Source of the DNA: Kitagawia praeruptora
Lineage: Eukaryota > Streptophyta > Magnoliopsida > Apiales > Apiaceae
Length of the DNA stretch: 64,000 nt
Assembly (NCBI GenBank): GCA_037693485.1
Contig: CM075350.1
Span: forward strand, 125,362,001 to 125,426,000
Reading direction: 5' to 3'
The position numbers and the translations under genes are program-made. Below are positions 22,478 to 33,617 of the stretch, in pieces (position 1 is the first letter of the stretch; each line of letters starts with the position of its first letter). The notes beneath the pieces were generated by a model. It was not told the DNA's origin and did no database searches. It saw nothing but the letters and a program-made list of their open reading frames with translations.

Positions 22478-25213
22478 TGCATAATCAGAGTCTGAATAGC
22501 CAATTAGGGAGAAGTCAGATTCTCTAGGATACCACAAACCAAGATTTGGAGTTCCTTTGAGATATCTAAAAATTCTCTTCACAGCAATTAAATGAGATTC
22601 CTTAGGATCACTTTGGAATCTAGCACATAAACAGGTAGAAAACATTATATCTGGTCTACTTACAGTTAAATATAACAATGAGCCTATCATGCCTCTATAA
22701 CTAGTATTATCCACACTCTTTCCCTTAGAATCAGAGTCTAGTTTAGTGGCTGTTGCCATGGGTGTTTTTGCAACTGCACAGTCTTGAAAGTCAAACCTTC
22801 TTAAAAGATCTTTGATATACTTTGACTGATTAATGAAAATACCAGTCTTAGTCTGTTTGACCTGCAAGCCTAAGAAATAATTTAATTCACCCATCATGCT
22901 CATCTGATACTTAGACTGCATAAGCTTGCTAAACTTAGCACACAACTTTTCATTAGTAGAGCCAAATATGATATCATCAACATAAACTTGAATTAAAAGC
23001 AATTCACCTTTTATCTTTCTAAAGAATAGAGTTTTGTCAATTGTACCTCTTGTGAAGCCATTTTCAAGAAGAAATTTAGACAAAGTCTCATACCATGCTC
23101 TTGGTGCCTGCTTTAGTCCATAGAGTGCCTTGTCAAGTTTGTAGACATGATTTGGAAACTTTGGATCAACAAATCCAGGTAGTTGCTCCACATACACTTC
23201 CTCATCAAGCTTTCCATTTAGAAAAGCACTCTTTACATCCATCTGGTATACCTTGAATTTTGAATGAGCTGCAAATGCAAGAAACATCCTGATTGCTTCC
23301 AATCTTGCTACAGGTGCAAAGGTCTCATCATAATCAATGCCTTCTTCCTGAGAGTAACCCTTGGCCACCAGTCTTGCTTTGTTTCTTACAATCATACCAG
23401 ATTCATCTAGCTTGTTTCTGAAAACCCATTTTGCACCAACAATTGATCTGTCTTTGGGTCTTGGTACCAGTTTCTAGACTTTGTTTCTCTCAAACTCATT
23501 TAACTCCTCCTGTATTGCAATTACCCAATCAGGATCCTGTAAGGCTTCTTCAACCTTCTTAGGTTCATTCTTTGAGAGAAAGCAACTATACAAGCATTCA
23601 TTTTGAATTGATCTTCTAGTTCGAACACCACTATTTGGTTCATCAATAATCAAATCTTCAGTATGATCCTTTGTCCATTTTCTAACAGGTGGTAGATTGC
23701 CTCTGCTAGATTCTCCCCCTAAGGTAGTGGTATCTCTTGTAGAAGAAATATTTCTGCCTTAAAAAACCCCCTTGATCAGTAGAATCAGTAAATTCCATTC
23801 TACTGCTAGTTACTGATCTTTCCTCAGTAGACTCTGAAGGATCAGTTCCTGATGGAGTAGACTCCGAATAGCTAGTCTGCTCCTGATGATCAATGTGTCC
23901 TCCTTGATTTATTTGCTCCCCCTCAACAGTAGCATTCCTTTGAGAAGCAATAGAAATTCCTTCTGGAGAACCTTCATTATCACTGGAGAGTATCTCAGAA
24001 TTCTTCAGATTTTCAAATTCCAATTTGTCATGGCTCTCATCAGTTTGCAGAATTCCAAATTTCTTGTCATCAAATGCAACATGAATTGATTCCATAACAA
24101 TGTGAGTTCTGAGATTATAAACTTTGAAGGCCTTAGATGCTGAATATCCTAGAAAGATTGCTTCATCCGATTTGGCTTCAAATTTTCCAAGTTGTTCTGG
24201 ATGAACTTTTAGGACATAGCATTTGCATCCAAAGATGTGAAAGTATTTCACACTTGGTTTCTTTCCTTTGATCATCTCATAGGGAGTTTTTCCATGACTA
24301 TTTACTAAGGTATAGTTTTGAGTGAAACATGCAGAGTTAATAGCTTCTGCCCAAAAATAAGTTGGAAGTTTTGCATCTGCAAGCATGGTTCTTGCTACCT
24401 CTATGAGAGTCCTGTTCTTTCTTTCTACTACACCATTTTGATGAGGTGTACCAGGTGCAGAAAACTGTTGAGTGATTCCATTGTCTGCACAAAAATCCTC
24501 CATTGTAGAATTCTTGAATTCTGTACCATTGTCACTCATAAGTACTTTGACTTTGTACTTAGAGTTATTTTGAATAATCTTGACAAGTTCAATGATTTGC
24601 TGAGGAGCTTCATCCTTCTTGTGTAGAAAGAACACCCATGTGAACCTTGTGAAATCGTCCACTATCACTAGAGCATATCTTTTCTTGCTGATAGACATAA
24701 TGTTTACTGGACCAAACAAATCAAGATGAAGCATGTGAAATGGTTCAGTAATTGAATTTGCAGTCTTGCTCTTGAAAGTGGTTCTTCTCTGTTTTCCAAG
24801 CTGACAGGCATCACAAAGTCCATCTTGCACAAAATTTGCCTGAGGTAGGCCTCTCACTGAATTGTGCTTAACAAGTTGATTAAGCTTCTTGAAGTTGAGA
24901 TGTGAGAGCTTCTTGTGCCAATTCCAGCTTTCATCACTTGTTGCTTTGCTGTAGAGACATCTAACAATTTCTTTAGATGTATCACTTAAGCTGGCTTCAT
25001 ATATGTTACCATGTCTTTGACTAGTTAGAACAATGTCTCCATTCTGCATATTCAAGATTTTGCATCCTTCTCTGTCAAAGATTGATTGATAACCTTTGTC
25101 ACCCAGTTGACTTATGCTTAAAAGAGTATGTTTCAAGCCTTCAACCAGTGCTACGTTTTCTATGATGACATTCCCCAAAACAATTGAGCCATATCCCAGA
25201 GTTTCTCCTTTGT
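22478..25213 (-). pseudogene. Copia copy 2a pol, inverted and truncated
   Basis: On the minus strand, from 25213 down: the start of pol just after the protease active site, GAG-pre-integrase HHCC finger (WHKKLSH, CDACQLG), integrase (HLDLFGP, MSDNGTEF, GVVERKNRT), an acidic linker, RT (YVDD near 22985) and the first part of RNase H (YSDSDYAG). The frame is open 23706-25178 and 22247-23395. Between them lie a frameshift near 23758 and a Trp-to-TAG change near 23476. The last codons of the 22247 frame read antisense gag and are not real. The junction at about 22478 joins gag to RNase H sequence in the opposite orientation with only a base or two of filler. Confidence 0.9.
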
Positions 25214-25264
25214 ATTAACACCCTTTAAACACGTTTGCAAAGCGTGTTTAAAGGGTGTTAATAC
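25212..25264. repeat. Perfect 22-bp-stem palindrome at the edge of copy 2a
   Basis: The left arm 25212-25233 (GTATTAACACCCTTTAAACA...) and right arm 25243-25264 are exact complements around the 9-base spacer TTTGCAAAG. It starts within three bases of the last base alignable to copia pol, so it marks the rearrangement boundary. Confidence 0.9.
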
Positions 25265-27084
25265 TTGAGAAAGATTGATATATTCTAGTTACATGACCAC
25301 TTTAGTTGTTTTAGCTTAAAAATCGTTTGGTGTAAACATGTTAAGTCCAAATGCCCTAGATTTTTAGTTAATTGGTTTCAAAACACATTTACTTGCATCT
25401 TCTTCTATATATAATAGGAGAACAAGGGGATATTTTAGGGGTATTTTTAACCAATAAACTCCTTGTGAAATTACGATTTTACCCATATATATTACAAAAT
25501 TACATTGATTTGCCAAATTACAATTTTACCCATATATATTACAAAATTATTTTGATTTGACACTCCGTTATTTTAAGAGAAAAAATAAGTTATTTTGTGT
25601 TTGTGGGGAATTGAACCAACAACCTCCTCTATATATTTTTTCCTACAAACCATTATGCTATATTATGTTTTTTGGCATGGAGTTAAAACTCTTTTTAAAT
25701 AAGTTCGACCTCTCTATTATCATGTTTTTACTATTAGTTTAATTTATGAGTAAAAATAGTAATGACAAATATTAGTTTCAAAATTTGAAATTTTACTTTT
25801 CAAAATATAGTACGTAATTATATACACTAATTTCAAAATTTTATTCCACTCTCTTATTTTAAATGAGTTAGTTTGTTTTTGTTGTAAATTGAATCATTAA
25901 GCTCGTTCAAACAATTCATCATTCTGATAATTGTACTACATATATTTTTTGTTTTTAGGTAAATTCTTTTAGATAAATTCGGCCTCTTATTTATTCTGTT
26001 TTCACTACTACTTTAGTTTTTGAGCAAAATATAATGGTGATTCACATTACTTTTTAGATTTTATATTTTAGTTTACAAAACATGGTATGTGATTATATAT
26101 ACAACTAATTCAAAAATTTGATAATAATATCACGTGATGTAAATTGGTTTATTTTCAATTAATTAAATACTTCTTACATATAATATTAACTATAATATAT
26201 TTTATATTTTTACATAACAACATATAATTAAAAGATAAGATCCTTAAAAATGTCAGATAGTACAAAAGTTAAAATAAATACAGATAAGTTGAGAAAGATA
26301 ATCTTCCTTGAAAAAAGATCATATAATATATAATAATACAAAATATAGGAATCAGTTCATATGTACATCGATTAAAAGTCGGATGATACAAATAGAGAAA
26401 TATTGGTTGGAAAAAATATTAAAAAATCAAAATAAATTGCAAAAATGATTAAAATATACAGTCAAGTTAACAAATATCATAGAAAATAGGATATTGCATA
26501 GCATGCACACACACAAAATATTATGATATCGATCAATCACATTATATACTCCGAGTTAGTTAAAATTATTTACCTAAAAAGATAAAATTTTAAAAAATGC
26601 GATTAGTTTTTTATATACTGATTGGACAACATCTTTATTGTGAAACATTACGTGGATAAATAATAGGTTTCTTGAGTTGTCAAAATTAAACTGATATATG
26701 ATACAACTCATTTATTTTATGATTGTATTCTTAAATATACATTGGAAGACATAGCAATATATATATATACATTGGAAAAGAAAGATATCAAAAGAACTTT
26801 GATATTTTTTTCACGAGCCGAACTGACTCGTTTAACTAAAGAAAGCTATATGTATGTCATAATAAGATCATAAAGAACGAAGTTAAATGCTCACCCAAAA
26901 TACAACGGTAACTTCTGCAATGGAACATGATAAGGAAATTGTCTCAATTAAGAAGATTTCAGAATAATCATGATCAAATAACAATGGATAAAATTATGCA
27001 ACTGATCACACCTCACTTTGGCATATCTAGATCTCCCTCACAGGACTCCATATGAGTCGTATGATAAAATAATTTTCTCTCAAA
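25265..27084. other. AT-rich DNA, possibly Helitron-derived at its left
   Basis: At about 25398-25420 the string TCTATATATAATAGGAG resembles a Helitron 5' end. The following ~300 bases match in layout the start of the Helitron at 15246 (an AAGGG stretch, ATTACxxTTTxCCC, then a GAATTGAACC tract). No 3' hairpin with CTAG was found, so the call is tentative. I see nothing beyond about 26000. Confidence 0.3.
25468..25561. repeat. Tandem duplication, two 47-bp units
   Basis: Unit 1 is 25468-25514 and unit 2 is 25515-25561; both carry TTTTACCCATATATATTACA. They differ at about four positions. Confidence 0.85.
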
Positions 27085-27740
27085 TTAACGCCAACCGTGA
27101 AGGCCGGTGAATACGTCACCCGAAAATTCATGATATCCCTAAAATTCATAAATGTCAAATTGTACATAAAGTTTAAGAAAATAGTAGGTTGTAATAAGTT
27201 TTAAATAAAACTCCATCATGAAAATTGAATCTTGTAGTACCCCGTATGATAGCAACAAGCGGTTGTTGACTCAGAGCATACATAATAGCCATTTTTTTTG
27301 GCAGACTACGATAAAAAAATTCAAAAAATGTATTAAATAAATTTTGATACAAAAATATTTTTTCATAAATATAATAAAAAATATTAAATAAATACTAGTT
27401 TTTATAATAATTACAACAAACAATTTTTACTTTTAATAAAAAAAATTACCTGAATATTGGGACAATCATCCAAGTGTCTCCATCTTGCTCAAAAAGGGTT
27501 GTCCTCCTCCGTCATCAATCCATGATTATGGCAGTAGTTATAGGCCTCCGTAACAAACCATGGATAGCACTTTGTGTGAAATTCAGGAGAATAACGACGA
27601 TTGAAACGCTTCACATTATCCACAATCTGTTGAGAGGAAAGACGAATGAGCGCAAGAGGGGAATGTGATAAAGAAAGATGATAGCCCATAGCAGTTGCTG
27701 CTGCAACTCCCCAACAACAAGCTGCAATAATACAAATTAA
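27085..27740 (-). pseudogene. Papain-like cysteine protease fragment
   Basis: On the minus strand, 27740-27450 reads a CCW motif matching the active-site Cys of C1A proteases, then RLSSQQIVDN (compare the family's LSEQELVDC), CYPWFVTEAYNY and NHGLMTEEDNPF (compare the NGI/EEDYPY block). A TGA at 27489 interrupts it, and the segment ends at a donor-like CAG|GTAA at 27450. Further downstream a second piece (27138-27085) follows a TTTTAG acceptor and reads GYHEFSGDVFTG, like the FYSSGVFTG block before the catalytic His, then stops. Propeptide, catalytic His and Asn regions are not found. It could be a dead host gene or a captured fragment. Confidence 0.55.
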
Positions 27741-28027
27741 TTGACATATGTTTTAAGACTACGAATCAAATGACAAGATATACTAAAATTTAGACGAGAG
27801 TCTTTAAAATATTAAAATAAATCACCGTACGAGCTAAACTTGTGTGTAAGTTGTTTTGGTTTTTTCTTTTCCGCCAGTCTAACATAACGTTTGAGTGATG
27901 GGGTGTTTGAGTTATTTATAATTGGTGCTTATTTAATTTAATTGGTGAAATAATTTTTTGAATATCTCTACCAATTGACCAAGTTAATTTTTATTTCACC
28001 AGTCCAGTTAGATTAGAATTTTATTTT

Positions 28028-28203
28028 CCTTCGCCATTTGACTGAAGTCAGTACCAATTAGATTATTTTTTTCTTTGGTTTTTCTTTTACGCCAGTCAGC
28101 TACAACTTGTTTACATTCCTCCGCCATTTGACTAAAGTCAGCACCAATCAGATTTTTTTTTGGTTTTTTCTTTTACGCCAGTCAGCTACAACGTGTTTAC
28201 ATT
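28028..28203. repeat. Tandem duplication, period about 90 bp
   Basis: Unit 1 starts CCTTCGCCATTTGACTGAAG at 28028 and unit 2 starts CCTCCGCCATTTGACTAAAG at 28118. Both end TACGCCAGTCAGCTACAAC then GTTTACATT. A partial third copy (CGCCAGTCTAACA) lies near 27872. Confidence 0.8.
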
Positions 28204-29639
28204 ATAGTTTTAAACTCTATCTTTGATATTTATAACCAACTTTTCTTGCAAGTGTGATATTAGTGGCAGTTATAACTAGTAAAATAATATAGGAGCTAAA
28301 TGTGCACGTACATATATGTATTGAAACCCCACTATACTATTCATAGTTGTGGGGCCCCTTTTTCTTCGCTCTTCTGGATACAATGTGTATTTAACAAAAT
28401 AATTATTGGGAGAAGACCACTATAAAAAGGGTCAAATGATCAATTTTCGATGCACCTATATAAAAAATTCACGGCCAAAAAATTTCTCGGTAACTATTCA
28501 ACTATGAAAACAATTTTAACATCATTTCTGTTCTATTACTTCAACTAAAACTAGCCACCCATCTGATGCTTCTTCATGGGCTCCATTTGAATTATGAAAA
28601 AAAAATGTTACTTGTTAATCTCAACATATATTTTGATGCAATGCATACACTATTTTTGTTATTCTTAACATAAATTTGGAGTGAAATTTTATGGCTCCTT
28701 TTGTCGGAAGTATAATCAAAAGTGTACTCAAATCAAGATTACAAGAACAAAAATATCAAAAATATGTTCGAGGCACGTGAAAATCACGTTGTTCTACAAA
28801 TCAATCTCTTCCATGTGGTACTTGAAGGTTGATTGGCTTTCGTCTCCCAGAATACAGCGAACAAAGGTGATTTGAATCACTCACAAACCCGACTCCTACG
28901 AACCGAACACATATTGCTCTATCTCTCAGAATTAAACCTTAAACACTAAAGAATATAAAATCAAGTAAATAATTTTGTGGTATGTGTACCCTTCTCCCAA
29001 AGAACTTCCACACTCCAAATAAAAATATAAAATATTTGTAATCCCCAAAATAAAATAAATGTTGTAACCAACATCATAATGGGTGGACAAATAACTATTG
29101 CCACATTAATTTTAGAGTTACAAATTTAAAATGCAAAAATTACAAATCCAATTTTATTCAAATTTCTAAAACTTTCAACTTATAGAAGGTTGCATAGATA
29201 ATTCTAGTGCAAATAGTAAGGCTCACTCAACTCCTAAACACAGAGCGTGACAATCATGTATCACTTGATGTATCAAATAGTGTAAGCATTCTAACGATGC
29301 GAACTTCAACCTCTCAGTTAAGCGTCTTAAATGTTTTTTTTTTCTTGATAGTTCATTTAGTTATGTCATTTCTTGAGGTATAAACTTGCGAATGAACATA
29401 TTTTTGTTTCCATGATAGATGTTTCAGAATAAACAAGATTTGTAATTTATCTCCATGTGACTAGTACTTATCATATATGACGGTCATAGGTCTACCTACA
29501 CTACTATATTTCGTATGAAAGAAGTAAAAAATTTCTCAGCTATTGATATTTGGGATGAAGGAATTGAGAAGGTAATTATTTTCTCTTTCTACATGAAACT
29601 ATTTTTCTTTAAACACGAGTGTGTAATTGCTCCTCCACT
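28204..29639. other. Unassigned DNA
   Basis: No gene, terminal repeat or RNA gene recognised. The longest frame (64 codons at 28681) has no recognisable motif. Confidence 0.45.
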
Positions 29640-29749
29640 TAAATTATAAGGTGTTATTGGCTTCTGATGTTTTTAAATTGTAATACTGCAAGAGCACGGT
29701 ATATATTGCTAATACAGAATGGCAAGCAGGTCGTATTCACAAAGAGACA

Positions 29750-30259
29750 TGTTACAAATACTGATTCAATGCATGTCAGGATCTGTCCTAAGGAGCTGAT
29801 CAAGATTGCATATGTGACGTCATCAGTATTGGTGATCAGGATTTGGAGGCACATCAGGATTGCAATGCTAATCATGATTTGAAGATTATGAGATATCTAT
29901 TACTCCTTATGTGTAGGATAGATTGATATATCGGTTCCTGATTTGTAGGAACGTAACTACCAATTAGGATATGTATTGTAAACAGTAGTTAATTGATTTG
30001 ACATATCTTGTAATTGATAGGGCAACTGTGTGATGTATATAAACACATATTAGGTTTTACTTGATTGTAATCGCTTACACGAGAATACTTGTAACTTAGC
30101 AGCTCTCAAGAACATCAGAATTTCTTGAGAGAGTTTTGTAACAGTTTTAAATCAGTAATCAATAAAGTTGTTATTCTTCATACTTGTTTTAATAAAAGTT
30201 GAAAATCTTATATAATTGTATTCAACCTCCCTTATACAATTGTAAATCACTGGGTAACA
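29750..30259 (+). mobile_element. Solo LTR, third copia family (510 bp)
   Basis: Starts TGTTACAAATACTG, ends GGGTAACA and is flanked by the perfect duplication AGACA (29745-29749 and 30260-30264). It has a TATATAAACA box near 30037 and a TTCAACCTCCC pyrimidine tract near the 3' end, as in the 2a/2b LTRs, but the sequence is otherwise different. No primer site or coding region follows, so it is a solo LTR. Confidence 0.88.
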
Positions 30260-30464
30260 AGACAGGTTCTGTCAATTTCTATTCAATTCTTGTAAATTAT
30301 TTCAAGAGCAAAACAATGACGCGAAGAATATTTATCTAAACTAATAACAAACTAAATTATCAATACTTAAATAAATGCTAAACTAATGAATTTAAAATCT
30401 AAGACAATCAGATCCACCATGCTTGCAAAATAATTGGCTTCTAAGCTAAAGCAACTAAAGCGAT

Positions 30465-31773
30465 TGTTAGTCACAGAGGCATGCATGTATACATCTAATA
30501 ATAAGCCTAATTGTTTGTAATGCTTTGCATTACCTACATGACTCCTTAACTGGGGAACCCTCTAGTTGTAGAGTTTCTACTTGTATTTAGTACTTACAAT
30601 AGGCACCAAAATTCTAGCTGTGTAACTATGTAAATTAAGTCATGAAATAATGCTTGAAAGAAGATCCAGAGATCATGCCTCAAGCTTGAAGAACAAGGCT
30701 GTAGAAATAAACACAGTTGGATTTTGAAGATTGAAGATTTGCCTAAGTACTAATTCGAGAAGTGTTCTGCTCTATTCGAGAAGTCAAGGATTCAGTATCT
30801 CAAAAGACACTGTTCGATATCTCAAGGAGTCAACAAGTCAAAGCCTCATTCGATAACTCATGGATTCGACATGTCTAATACTCTATTCGAGAACTCAAGA
30901 AGTCAAAGCATCATTCGAGTTCTCAAAGAGTCAACAAGTCAAAGTTCATTCGATATCTCAGGGAGTACTCAGGAAACTATTCGACATCTCAAGGATCCCA
31001 TAAGTTAAAGCTCTATTCGATAAGTCAAGGATTCCTGAAGAAAAGACTAATTCGAGAAGTGATTCGATTTATCAAGAATACAGTATTCGAGAACTCAGAG
31101 TTATCTATTAAGGCAATTCTAGTTCTCGAATCAATTACTTAACCATTTCTCGAATGAGTTTCCGAAGACAAAATACTGAAGAAGTACAAGTCAGATATCT
31201 GCAATAAGCCAAGGCACTTTCAGGACCACAGTACTGTAAAATATTTTTGGAAAGTCTGCAAGAAGCTTAGAGAGTTGTTACAGGAAACAAGATGCTAAAG
31301 AAGTGGCTCTGAGTAGGTTAAAGAAAAGTCAAGTTACATGTTGCTTGGATGTTTACTCGAAAAGGGATATACAAATTAGAAAGTAATTTTGTCTGTCACT
31401 ACATTTGTAGTAAGTAGGTTGTACACATGTTCTATAAGTGTACAACCTCACTTCTCTAGCAGTAAGGAAGTTTTTCATTATCTTAGATAACATCTCTCTC
31501 TGAGAAAAACGAAGCTGAGAATACTAATATTTGTATTCACATACTGTAGCAAAATCTTTATCTAATACAACGTTAGATTAAAGTGAGTGATTGTATTTTT
31601 GTGTTTTTATTCCGCACTTATATATTCTGTTAAACACAAACACACACTTAGCTACACAAACATCAAACAGATTCAAACCTTCAAGCAAACGTTCTTGAGA
31701 TTCAAATCATAAGAAAAGTTTGAAAATACATTCACCCCCCTGTATTTGCCTTGTGTGTATTCCATACTCAATA
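30465..31773 (+). mobile_element. Solo LTR of the copia 1a/1b family
   Basis: 1309 bp homologous to 32280-33572, starting TGTTAGTCACAG and ending ACTCAATA (terminal TA instead of CA), flanked by the perfect duplication GCGAT (30460-30464 and 31774-31778). It contains the TTCGAGAAGTC/TTCGATATCTC motif array at about 30751-31150. No internal domain follows, so it arose by LTR-LTR recombination. Confidence 0.92.
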
Positions 31774-32279
31774 GCGATCACGCAACTATAGTTTGTCATT
31801 CTCTCTCGAGTAATAACGCTCTCGAGACATACTTACACGTAAATAACTTTTGGCAATTCAATTAATCAGGTAACTAAAGCAATTGTTAATCTCTTTCGAG
31901 TATTAACGCTTTCAGAAATCCATTGATGCTCTCGCACTCAAATTCAATTATGCTAATCGTCTGTGTGCCTCTAGTGAGTAAAATCTCTCGATCTATTACT
32001 CATATTTGCATTCAATTAATTCATAATATCGGCCGATTACACAAACTAAACAACAAAACATAATCAATTAGAATAATCATAACCAATCAAACCACTGTGA
32101 GAATCATACCAAGATTATTGCAAACATGACCTCCCCTTGATACCCTATAAACGACTACTCGCTAATAATAAGATTAGAAGCAATAAATATAATGAAGAAT
32201 ATCATATAAATCATACACTAATAAACAAGAGAATATAATAAATACCTCAACTTTACATTAATGGTGATGAGTCCAAGCT

Positions 32280-33572
32280 TGTTAGTTACAGAGGCATGCC
32301 TGTATACATCTAATAACAAGCCTAATTGTTTGTAATGCTTTGCATTACTTACATGACCTCTTAACTGAGGGAACCTCTAGTTGTAGAGTTTCTGTTTGTA
32401 TTGTACTTGCAGTAGGCATCAAATCCTAGTTGTGTAATTGTACTTATAGAGTCTAGAATAATGCTTGAAAGAAGTTCCAAGGTTCATGCCTCAAGCAAGA
32501 AGATAAAGACTGTCAAATAATCACAGTTGAGATTTGAAGAAATGAAGAATTTGCCTAAGTACCAATTCGAGAAGTATATTTGTCTATTCGAGAAGTCCAG
32601 CATTCGAGAAGTCAGGGATTCGATATCTCAAGACACTATTCGATATCTCTGAATACACTGTTCGATATCTCATTCGATATCTCAGAGATTCGATATGTCT
32701 ATGTACTCTATTCGAGAACTCAGGAAGTCAATAAGTCAAAGTAGTATTCGAGTTCTCAAGGAGTCAACAAGTCAAAGTTCCATTCGATATCTCAAAGACT
32801 CAGAAAGCTATTCGATATCTCAAGGATTCGACAAGTCAAGTGTTCTATTCGACAACTCAAGGAATCCTGAAGAAAAGAACTATTCGAGAAGTAATTCGAT
32901 ATGTCAATATAACAGTGTTCGAGAACTCAGAGTTATCGATCAAGTCAATTCTAGTTCTCGAATCAACTACTTAGTCACTTCTCGAATACATTCTTGGAGA
33001 CAAAATACTGAAGAAATTGTACAAGTCAGAAACCTGCAACAAGCCAATGCACTTTATGGACCACAATCTGTAACGTGCTCTGGAAAGCCTACAAGGAAGC
33101 TTGGAGAGATATAGAAGAGACAAGGAGCTAAAGAAGTGGATCTGAACAGGCTTTGCAAAGTCAAATCTGTAACCATTTGGACACTTACTCAAAAAGGATA
33201 GACAGACTAGAAAGTAATTTGTTCAGCTACCTTATTTGTAGTAAGTAGGGTGTATCCATGTTCTATAAGGATACAGCCTCACTTCCTTAGTCAAAAAACT
33301 TAGTAACTTTGTGAGTCAAGTTTTTCATACACTGTAAGCTGTATCTCTCTGAGAAAAACGAAGCTGAGAATACTATCATTTGTATTCACAGATTATAGCA
33401 ACCTTTATCTATTAATACATTAGATTAAAGTGATATTGTGTTTTGTGTTATTCTTTATCCGCACCTTCAATCTTGCACACACAAACACTCTTGCTACATA
33501 GACTCGAAGAAGAAAAGTTCAAGAATCCATTCACCCCCCTCTGTATTCTTTTATCGTATTCAATACTCAACA
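32280..33572 (+). repeat. 5' LTR of copia copy 1b
   Basis: 1293 bp, TGTTAGTTACAG to ACTCAACA. A TATA-like CTATAAGGATA lies near 33264, downstream of the motif array, which fits a U3-array/TATA/R order. Same family as 9341-10636. Confidence 0.93.
32565..32990 (+). promoter_or_regulatory. U3 array of about 20 TTCGAGAA/TTCGATATC motifs
   Basis: I count about 20 units of the form (A/G)TTCGA(G/T)A(A/T)(C/G)TC in 425 bases, in mixed orientation. Many contain TTCGAGAA or its complement TTCTCGAA, i.e. TTCnnGAA, the dimer form of a heat-shock element. Others carry the palindrome GATATC. A U3 enhancer role is inference. The 139-codon frame over this region is a translation of the array. Confidence 0.6.
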
Positions 33573-33574
33573 AG

Positions 33575-33586
33575 TGGTATCAGAGC
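33575..33586 (+). other. Primer-binding site, initiator tRNA-Met
   Basis: TGGTATCAGAGC two bases after the LTR end, as in copy 1a. Confidence 0.93.
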
Positions 33587-33617
33587 GGGCTGTTTATTCA
33601 AAAATAGAAAAACGATC

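Larger units (their letters stand above)
19542..25213. mobile_element. Copia copy 2a, rearranged Sirevirus fragment
   Basis: Same family as 39767-51528. The 5' LTR, primer site and gag lie on the plus strand (19542-22477). The sequence then switches to pol on the minus strand (22478-25213), running from RNase H back to the protease. The pol C-terminus, ORF3 and 3' LTR are missing, and no second LTR is nearby. The right edge is a 53-bp palindrome. All reading frames carry lesions. Confidence 0.88.
29640..32279. repeat. Decayed LTR-like sequence hosting two solo LTRs
   Basis: The pieces left after removing the solo LTRs (29640-29749, 30265-30464, 31779-32279) resemble in style the Athila LTR at 34943: a GCAGGTCGTATTCACAAAGA stretch like that LTR's GTCGATCCCACAGAGAC, then CTCTCTCGAGTATTAACG-type phrases. 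I infer an old gypsy LTR that received two copia insertions and was then cut by copia 1b at 32280. The similarity is by eye only. Confidence 0.3.

Noticed and set aside
25398..25440. Helitron 5' end like TCTATATATAATAGG
   Set aside because: No hairpin plus CTAG partner was found to the right and the A/T insertion context is ambiguous; kept only as a note in the region entry.
32695..33114. 139-codon frame with SQSSIRxLK-like repeats in the LTR
   Set aside because: It is a translation of the TTCGAGAACTC motif array in the LTR; related frames occur at the same place in the other LTR of this family. No protein evidence.
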